This document shows, one piece after another, positions 58,487-64,000 of a stretch of 64,000 nt of DNA. The stretch is taken from assembly GCF_026627255.1 (NCBI RefSeq), contig NZ_JAPNLM010000011.1, positions 1 through 64,000 on the forward strand. The letters are read 5' to 3'. This stretch comes from Streptomyces antarcticus (lineage in GTDB: Bacteria > Actinomycetota > Actinomycetes > Streptomycetales > Streptomycetaceae). The position numbers and the translations under genes were made by a program. The notes under the pieces are model-generated. The model was given only the letters and a program-made list of their open reading frames with translations, was not told the origin of the DNA and did no database searches. Each line of letters starts with the position of its first letter. Position 1 is the stretch's first letter.

Positions 58487-59205
58487 TCACGCGGCGGGCG
58501 TGAGTTCAGCGTTGTGGTGTCGGTGTTCGTAAGCGTTGGGGTTGAGGTGGCCGTTGGCGGAGTGTCGGCGGCGGGTGTTGTAGCGGGTCAGCCAGGCGAA
58601 GACGGTCTGGCGGCGGGTGTCGGCGTCACCGTAGTCGTGGGCGCCCTGCAGGGTCTCGCGTTTGAGGGACGCGTGGAAGCTTTCGCAGGCCGCGTTGCCG
58701 GCACTGATGCCGACCGCGCCCATCGACCGGGTGACCCCAAGTTGGTCGCAGAGGCCGGCGAAGGCCCGGGAACCGTATTGCGCTCCGTGGTCGGAGCGGA
58801 CCACGGCGCCGCTCAGGCGGCCGCGGGTCGAGACGGCCATCCGCAGCGCGTCGGCGACGAGGCCGGTGCGCATGTGGCCGGCGATGGACCAGCCGACGAC
58901 CTTGCGGCTGAAGCAGTCCAGCCCGGTCGTGAGACGGAGGAACTTACCGCCTGCGAGCGGGAGATACGTGATGTCGCCCATGTATTTCCGGCCCGGCTCG
59001 GTGGCGGTGAAGTCCCGCTGGAACAGGTCTGGAACAGGTGAGGCTGCCGGGTCCGGGACGGTGGTGCGCACGCGTCCGCGCAGGCGAATGCCGGTGATGG
59101 AGAACCTCCGCATGATCCGGGCGACCCGCTTCTCGTTGACGCACCGTCCTTTCTCGCGGAGCTCGGCGGTCACTCGCGGGGAACGGTCGGCCTCACCGAC
59201 GGACA
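58487..59205 (-). pseudogene. IS3-family OrfB transposase, 5'-truncated
   Basis: About 235 codons open to the stop at 58487. RCVNEKRVARIMRRFSITGI, YMGDITYLPLAGGKFLRLTT (first Asp), VVRSDHGAQYGSRAFAGLCD (second Asp), NAACESFHASLKRE (Glu), YNTRRRHSANGHLNPNAYEH. The DDE triad is intact but the first about 50-60 residues and orfA are missing, cut at about 59205 where it joins the end of the DUF4386 gene. Confidence 0.8.
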
Positions 59206-59897
59206 TCGGCCGGATCAGCCACTTCTCCGTCTGCCCGGGACGCGGCGCCTGATCCGGGCCCGAACCCCCTGACGATCAGCCATGCGGCCAGCCCCAGCTC
59301 CCAGGCGAACACCGGGAGCGCGGCGGCCGCCCCCGCCACGGAGAGCTGCGCGTAGGCCCCGAACATCACGGCGACGGCCGAGGCACAGATCAGCGGCCCG
59401 CCGATCAGCCCGAGCACGGCGATGAAGCGCGGCACGAGCCGTGCGCGGTACGCCAGGTACGCGAGCAGGACGGTGTTCAGGCCGAGGGCGATGTTGGGCC
59501 CGAGCAGGAACGTCCAGTCGTGCACGGCCGCCAGCGCGGCATCGCTGCCGTCCGCCGGCCCCGCGTCCCGCCGCAGGGTGACGAGCGCCAGGACGGCGAC
59601 GATCCCGATGGCGATGACGGCCGCCTCCAGCAGCCGCCCGAAGGCGTACCCGAGCGCGAGTCCCTCGCCCTGGCGCCGCAGGACGGGGAACAGCGCCGCC
59701 CCGGTCCCGGTTACCGCCACCACCAGCACCACCTCGCACAGCGCCCCGAGCAGCGCCCGCGTGTCGGCGCCCTGCGCGAGCCGGCCGTCCGCCGCGCCCA
59801 ACAGGGGGCGGTACAGAACCGCCCCGGCTATCGCGACGGCCTCGGTCAGCAGGAACAGCGACCCGGCGGCCACCGCGGTTCTCCGGTCCGGACTCAT
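59193..59897 (-). CDS. DUF4386 family membrane protein
   Basis: 234 aa from ATG at 59897. Six to seven membrane segments: TAVAAGSLFLLTEAVAIAGA, LCEVVLVVAVTGTGAALFPV, YAFGRLLEAAVIAIGIVAVL, DWTFLLGPNIALGLNTVLLA, LVPRFIAVLGLIGGPLICAS and VFAWELGLAAWLIVRGFGPG, characteristic of DUF4386. Function unknown. The last about 17 residues (AASRADGEVADPADVRR) are encoded by IS3-derived sequence, so the natural C-terminus is replaced but the membrane core is complete. Divergent from the TetR gene across a double operator, so it is the probable target of that repressor. Confidence 0.75.
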   Translation of the reverse strand: MSPDRRTAVAAGSLFLLTEAVAIAGAVLYRPLLGAADGRLAQGADTRALLGALCEVVLVVAVTGTGAALFPVLRRQGEGLALGYAFGRLLEAAVIAIGIVAVLALVTLRRDAGPADGSDAALAAVHDWTFLLGPNIALGLNTVLLAYLAYRARLVPRFIAVLGLIGGPLICASAVAVMFGAYAQLSVAGAAAALPVFAWELGLAAWLIVRGFGPGSGAASRADGEVADPADVRR

Positions 59898-59923
59898 CTT
59901 CTCGTACCCCTCGCTCGATGGTG

Positions 59924-59969
59924 GTGTACGCCGTACACCTGGCAGCGACTCTAGGTGTACGGCGTACAC
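59924..59969. promoter_or_regulatory. Twin TetR operators
   Basis: GTGTACGCCGTACAC (59924-59938) and GTGTACGGCGTACAC (59955-59969), near-identical 15-bp palindromes 31 bp apart centre to centre, fill the divergent region between the DUF4386 and TetR genes. The spacing of three helical turns would place two dimers on one DNA face. Confidence 0.88.
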
Positions 59970-60012
59970 TCGTCAAGGAGGCGCTGTCGACGAGGGAAGG
60001 GGCCGAACCGGA

Positions 60013-60696
60013 ATGACCCGGCAGGAAGCCACGCACACGCAACGGATCCCGCTGAACAGGGACCGCGTCCTGCGCGCCGCCGTCGCGCTCGCCGACGCCA
60101 CCGGCATCGACGCGCTCAGCATGCGCAGGCTCGCGCAGGAGCTGGACGTCGTACCGATGGCCCTCTACAAGCACGTGGCCAACAAGGAGGAGCTGCTCGA
60201 CGGCATGGCCGACGCCGTCGTCGGCGAGATCGACCCGCCGGCCGCAGGCCCCGACTGGCGGCGCGTGGTCCGCGGGCGGATCCTCTCGGCCCGGCGGGTC
60301 CTGCTGCGCCACCCCTGGGCGGCCCGGGTCATCGAGTCGCGGACCGGCCCCACCCCGGCGGTGCTCGCGTACCTGGACACGATGGCCGGGAGCTTCCGGG
60401 AAGGCGGCCTCTCCGCCGACCTCACGCACCACGTCATGCACGCGATGGGCAGCCGCCTGCTCGGCTTCAGCCAGGAACTGTTCGACACCTCGGGCCCCTC
60501 CGGCCCGCCGGACCCCGCACTGGCGGCGCGCTACCCGCACATCGCGGAACTGGCCGCGACGGCCGCACACGACGGGGGGTCCACGGTCGGTGGCGGCTGC
60601 GACGACCAGTTCGAGTTCGAATTCGCCCTGGACCTCCTCCTGGACGGCTTCGAAACCCTCCGCCGACAAGGCTGGACGTCCGAGCGGAAGGCGTAA
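60013..60696 (+). CDS. TetR-family transcriptional regulator
   Basis: 227 aa from ATG at 60013. HTH: RDRVLRAAVALADATGIDAL, SMRRLAQELDVVPMALYKHV, ANKEELLDGMADAVV. The C-terminal ligand domain is of TetR_C type (HPWAARVIESRTGPTPAVLA, FEFEFALDLLLDGFETLR). It almost certainly binds the twin palindromes at 59924-59969, controlling itself and the DUF4386 gene. Confidence 0.9.
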   Translation: MTRQEATHTQRIPLNRDRVLRAAVALADATGIDALSMRRLAQELDVVPMALYKHVANKEELLDGMADAVVGEIDPPAAGPDWRRVVRGRILSARRVLLRHPWAARVIESRTGPTPAVLAYLDTMAGSFREGGLSADLTHHVMHAMGSRLLGFSQELFDTSGPSGPPDPALAARYPHIAELAATAAHDGGSTVGGGCDDQFEFEFALDLLLDGFETLRRQGWTSERKA

Positions 60697-60775
60697 CCGG
60701 TGCGGGGCGGCGGGGGCTGATCTAGCGCAGTGCGGCGTAGGCCTGAGGTAACCCCCGGAGTGTGGACACAGGGGT

Positions 60776-61675
60776 TCATGCTGCGAGTGAGAGTTCAGCT
60801 GTCTTGTGGTGTTGCCGTTCGAACTCGATCGGGGAGAGGTAGGAGAGTGCGCTGTGGCGTCGGCGGGCGTTGTAGTAGGTGAGCCACTGGAAGATCTCCA
60901 GCCTTGCCCGCCGCATCGTCAAGAACAGCTTTCCGTGCATCGTTTCTCGCTTCAGTCCTTGCCAGACGCTCTCGGCCAGGGCGTTGTCGCAACTCGAGCC
61001 GACCCTGCCCATGCTCCTTCGGATGCCATGCCGGTCGCAGACCTGGGCGAACGCGGCCGAGGTGTACTACGAGCCGCGGTCCGCGTGGAAGATCACTCCG
61101 GCGACGTTGCCGCCGCGGGCCGCGACCGCTGCCTGTAGCGCGTCGACGACGAGCCCGGCCCTCATATGCGGTGCCATCGACCAGCCGAGTACCCGGCGGG
61201 AGCGGATGTCGATGACGCAGGCGAGGTAGTGCCACACGGCTCCGACCTGCACGTATGTGATGTTGCCGCACCACTTCTCGTCCAGCGTGCCGGCGGTGAA
61301 GTCGCGCTGGACCAGGTCTGGCACCGGCGGCACGAGACGGTCCGGGACCGTGGTCCGCTTCCTCTTTCGCAGGTGGCGGCCGATGACGCCCTGCTTGCGC
61401 ATCAGCCGCGCGACCCGCTTACGGTTGACCGTATCGCCGAAGCCTCGCAGCTCGGCGTGAACGCGAAGCGCACCGTAGTTGCCGCGGTGTTCGGCATGGA
61501 TCTCGCGGATCCCGGCGACCAGGGCGTCCTCGGCTTCCTGCCGCTCCGCCCGCGCCTGGGCGCCGGCGTTCCACCTGTAGTGGCCCGAGCGGGAGACTTC
61601 CATCGCCCGGCATATCCGCTGGACGCCGAACATCTCGGCGTGGGCGGAGACGAAGTCCCAAGAGGCGGTCTTCAC
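60776..61675 (-). pseudogene. IS3-family OrfB transposase with one internal stop
   Basis: Full-length apart from TAG at about 61065-61067, where the family has Gln in HADRGS-Q-YTS (CAG to TAG). Before the stop: FGVQRICRAMEVSRSGHYRW, NRKRVARLMRKQGVIGRHLR, WCGNITYVQVGAVWHYLACV (Asn replaces the usual first Asp of GDITY), HADRGS. After it: SSCDNALAESVWQGLKRE (Glu), YNARRRHSALSYLSPIEFE. GTG 61675 overlaps the orfA stop. The GNITY substitution would by itself impair catalysis. Confidence 0.8.
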
Positions 61676-61875
61676 TTCATCTCCCGGGCGAAACAGGCGG
61701 CCGCCCGGCGTAGGATCTCCCGCTCGAGCTGCCATTCATTCTCCGCCTTGGCCAGCCTGGCGTTCTCCGACCGCAGCCGGGCCAGCTCGGCCTCGGTGTC
61801 CTGCGACGCGCCGGAGGCGACCGGACGGCCGTCGGCATCACGTACCCAGGGCGATTGTTTCCGCGCAAGCGGACA
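61672..61875 (-). pseudogene. IS3-family OrfA, C-terminal part
   Basis: Reads WVRDADGRPVASGASQDTEA, then the leucine-zipper-like ELARLRSENARLAKAENEWQ and LEREILRRAAACFAREMK and stop at 61672. The HTH half is missing beyond about 61875. AAGTGA joins the orfA stop with the orfB GTG. Confidence 0.7.
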
Positions 61876-61886
61876 GGTCCGGATCG

Positions 61887-61920
61887 GTGGGTGGCGGGTC
61901 GGATTTCCGACCCGCCACCC
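61887..61920. terminator. Perfect 16-bp palindromic hairpin
   Basis: 61887-61902 pairs with 61905-61920 around a 2-nt loop (TT). It lies between the truncated orfA and a minus-strand fragment reading THLYRVGDLKKWARNRPRAA. Terminator or relic of an element end. Confidence 0.55.
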
Positions 61921-62036
61921 AGGCGAGGTCGGTGGTGCCGCTGGCGGCGCGGGGTCGGTTGCGGGCCCACTTCTTGAGGTCGCCGACGCGGTAGAGGTGT
62001 GTGCTGCCTCGTGAACCGCTGCGGCACAATCGCGGG

Positions 62037-62477
62037 GTGATCGGCAACCGGATCACCCATCGCACTGCGGACGGCGTCCGCATACCCGGAACCTGGCGGC
62101 AGGTCTTCAGCCACGACGCCGGCCATCACTTCCTCACCGACCTCGTCATCTACGCCGACGGGCTCATCGACTGCTTGGGCCTGTTCACCGTCGAGGAGTT
62201 CGAAGAGAAGCTCCGGACCGGCCGGGTGGCCACCACCCTCCCGGACGGCGCTGATGCATCCGCGGACGGTCTGGCGGAGTGGAAGTTCAGCGACCCCCGA
62301 AGCTGGATCACTCCTGACCTGCTCGTCGCCGAAGTCCGCGACACCATCGACCAACTGAACGGGCGGCCCGACTCGACCGGCCGCTGCCTCGCCGCCGTCG
62401 ACGTCTTCCTCACCGATCGGACAGAGGAGAAGCGGACCGCGGCCCGCACCGCGTTCCTCGCCGTCCCGATCTCCTAG
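62037..62477 (+). pseudogene. Conserved hypothetical protein cut by a late stop
   Basis: 146 aa from GTG at 62037: VIGNRITHRTADGVRIPGTW, HHFLTDLVIYADGLIDCLGL, FEEKLRTGRVATTLPDG, DVFLTDRTEEKRTAARTAF. After TAG (62475-62477) the same frame continues RHFALGDTDNKAWPR before the ISL3 fragment, so the protein was longer. The family is a small Streptomyces/actinobacterial hypothetical of unknown role. The short product could still fold. Confidence 0.55.
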
Positions 62478-62521
62478 CGCCACTTCGCGCTGGGCGACAC
62501 GGACAACAAGGCCTGGCCCCG

Positions 62522-62822
62522 GACCTACGGCACGGTCCTCGTTGATGTCGAGTCCTCCGGACCGGTCGACGTGCTGCCGGATCGAGAGACCAGCACGGTC
62601 GCCACCTGGCTCCGGGAGCACCCCGGCGCCGAGATCATCTGCCGAGATCGTCTGATGGCATTCACCAAGGCCGTCAGGCAGGCCGCACCGGACGCGCTGG
62701 AGGTGGCAGATCGCTGGCACCTCCTCCAGAACCTCTCGACTGCGGTCGAGAAGACCTGCCGCCGGCACCGTGACTGCCTCCGGCGGCCAGCCGGACCAGA
62801 GGCCAGCCCACCGTTGGCCGCA
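62522..62822 (+). pseudogene. ISL3-family transposase, internal fragment
   Basis: Reads TYGTVLVDVESSGPVDVLPD, TVATWLREHPGAEIICRDRL and DALEVADRWHLLQNLSTAVE, the central DDE region of ISL3 transposases (Asp in CRDR, and ADRWHLLQNL). Both ends are missing. Confidence 0.75.
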
Positions 62823-63160
62823 CCGGATACTCCGCTTCTGCAGCGGATCCGACAACCAGGGGCCACTGGCGGGAGCCGATCAAGAGACCCACCTGCGCCT
62901 CGGGCAGGACGTGCTTGACGACTGAGACGATCGCGGCGTGCGCGAGCCGGTTGACGCCGAGCTGTTCCAGCGCCTTCGCACGGTCGCCGAGGTGCAGGCC
63001 CCGGGCCCGCCCAGGCCCTCGGTCAGCGGGCCCCAGGAACGCTTCGCGTCCACGCTGGCGGGTGGCGCCCACGGGTCGACGGCCTCCCGCACCGGTGCCC
63101 CCGCAGCAGGGGCGGGGGCGCCCCTGCTGCGGGGCGGAGCTGGAGGTCGGGGTGGTGGCC
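62823..63160 (-). pseudogene. Fragment of dispersed unknown family, copy 3
   Basis: The minus strand reads VDAKRSWGPLTEGLGGPG, then LHLGDRAKALEQLGVN, LAHAAIVSVVKHVLPEAQVG and LLIGSRQWPLVVG, matching copy 2 (GLLVGSRPWPPLA) and copy 1. It is preceded by an Ala/Pro linker and broken at 62822 by the ISL3 piece. Confidence 0.5.
63099..63134. repeat. Perfect 16-bp inverted repeat
   Basis: 63099-63114 pairs with 63119-63134 (loop GGGG) inside the decayed linker of copy 3. It may be a coincidence of G/C-rich sequence or a terminator. The stretch 63161-63580 holds no gene I recognise. Confidence 0.45.
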
Positions 63161-63580
63161 AGGGCGGGGGCGGGGACACAGGCGTCGGCCGGAGCCCGAG
63201 CGGGAGGCGGCCGCAGGAGCGGAGGCGGCGGTCGCCGCCAGGGTGGCCGGGGAGGGCGCGGCGATACCTCGGGGCCCCCGCGTACGGCTGGAGACCGATC
63301 CGCCGAAGATCCACCCCATACGGGAAGCTGCGGTCACCCTGTCGGGGGCGGCTCGCGCCGTCGCTCGTGAGCCGCACGTTCAGCACCCGGCAGATCCTGC
63401 CAAAGCCACACCATCTCGGCCCTTGAGGCCTCGGCCCCCGATCCATCTCGCCGACTCACGATGACCAGCGCAGATGCGGGAGACGGGCGGGCAGCTCATA
63501 AGCCCGCCTAGCGAGTCCCAACCGCATGGGCGAGCCTGTAAGTAGGCACACCGTTGCACTACGAACGAAGCGAGGCCGCC

Positions 63581-63943
63581 ATGACAGCCACAACCCGGAA
63601 GGACACACCAGTCGCGATCGGGGGCGGAGGCGTCGAACTCCGTACGCGAGAGATCGGCGGAGAGCTGTCCGTGGCCTTCGTCCAGCTGCCCCAGGGCGCG
63701 GACCTGCGGCCGGCTATGAAGGGACTGACAGATGATCTCTGTCAGTGCCCTCACTGGGGGTACATGCTCAAAGGCCGGCTGAAGATGGTCACGAAGGACG
63801 GAGAGGCGGTCTACGAGGCGGGACAAGCGTTCTACTGGCCGCCCGGGCACGCCCCCGTGGCGCTTGAGGACTGCGAATACGTCGATTTCTCACCGACAGA
63901 TGACTTCACCGCAGTCATTGACCACATCGCGTCGCAGGGCTGA
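63581..63943 (+). CDS. Cupin-domain protein
   Basis: 120 aa from ATG at 63581. A single small beta-barrel: CQCPHWGYMLKGRLKMV holds the first cupin motif (His before a G-x-L-x-G turn) and VYEAGQAFYWPPGHAP, the second (PGH with the metal His). Probably binds a metal or small ligand; the reaction is unknown. DFSPTDDFTAVIDHI closes the protein. No operon partner visible upstream; a possible start follows at 63967. Confidence 0.75.
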   Translation: MTATTRKDTPVAIGGGGVELRTREIGGELSVAFVQLPQGADLRPAMKGLTDDLCQCPHWGYMLKGRLKMVTKDGEAVYEAGQAFYWPPGHAPVALEDCEYVDFSPTDDFTAVIDHIASQG

Positions 63944-63966
63944 GCCCTTCGGTTGGAGGTATCGCG

Positions 63967-64000
63967 GTGAGACGCGCCTGCCTCTGGAAGACTTGCCGGT
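63967..64000 (+). CDS. Possible 5' end of a next gene (partial)
   Basis: GGAGG at 63955-63959 lies 7 bases before GTG 63967, which opens an unbroken frame (RRACLWKTC) to the window edge. Too short to identify. Confidence 0.25.
   Translation, partial: MRRACLWKTCR

Noticed and set aside
63023..63446. Overlapping minus frames of 100-190 codons near the right end
   Set aside because: Arg/Pro/Ala-rich with no conserved block beyond the copy 3 family region; treated as decayed linker sequence.

Overview
The window is high-GC actinobacterial DNA, almost certainly from a Streptomyces: G/C in third codon positions, GTG/TTG starts, duplicated sugar ABC systems under LacI/ROK regulators, many secreted glycoside hydrolases with discoidin, ricin and CBM42-type modules, TerD proteins, a SigE-type sigma factor and many Streptomyces-type IS relics. 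The mix of intact carbohydrate operons with numerous truncated genes and decayed transposases suggests an accessory region such as a chromosome arm or a large plasmid. I saw no tRNA, rRNA, CRISPR array, origin or telomere.

Layout. 0-2 kb: decayed IS. 1.7-4.6 kb: two secreted proteins (an endonuclease/exonuclease/phosphatase-fold enzyme; a LamG plus papain-like-fold protein). 5.2-7.4 kb: three IS5-type elements inserted end to end at TTA targets. 8.2-9.8 kb: wreck of a MalK-type ABC ATPase interrupted by inverted pieces of another sugar locus. 9.8-16 kb: ROK regulator, sugar ABC transporter (binding protein, two permeases) and GH1 beta-glucosidase. 16.1-17.4 kb: overlapping Nudix and nucleoside hydrolase genes. 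17.4-27.3 kb: LacI regulator, three secreted proteins (discoidin/beta-helix, discoidin/clan-A glycosidase, DUF1996) and an intracellular GH3 enzyme. The palindrome GGAGAGCGCTCTCC lies before the first secreted gene and before GH3, and terminator-like hairpins separate the genes. 27.3-28.9 kb: IS3 relic and pieces of four genes.

28.9-46.2 kb: an L-arabinose / arabinan system. A furanose-type importer (binding protein, double ATPase and two different permeases, as in YtfQRT-YjfF) runs leftward. A LacI regulator and araB-araD-araA run rightward. Two secreted GH43 enzymes (one with CBM42, one with a ricin domain) lie about 4 kb downstream. The operator TTGTTA(G/A)CGCTCAC precedes the importer, araB and the GH43 pair. 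Between araA and the GH43 genes are fragments of transketolase, a second monosaccharide transporter, a CBM-bearing enzyme and a regulatory ATPase.

46.3-64 kb: IS5 relic; two TerD genes each preceded by a TCTACA-N4-TGTAGA dyad; then a gene graveyard (alcohol dehydrogenase, IS630, DNA ligase, ThyA-like, DUF3052, IS3, ISL3) that carries four same-strand fragments of one unidentified protein family. Intact genes here are a GT-C-like membrane protein, a conserved membrane protein, a SigE-type sigma factor with a membrane partner, a TetR/DUF4386 divergent pair with two operators, and a cupin.

Working model: extracellular enzymes cut arabinan or arabinosylated glycans and a beta-glucan-like polymer, dedicated ABC importers take up the sugars, and intracellular GH1/GH3 and AraABD feed central metabolism, with local LacI/ROK repressors controlling each module. 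Single-base frameshifts and internal stops fall almost entirely in transposases and gene fragments, not in the operons, so decay is a better explanation than sequencing error.
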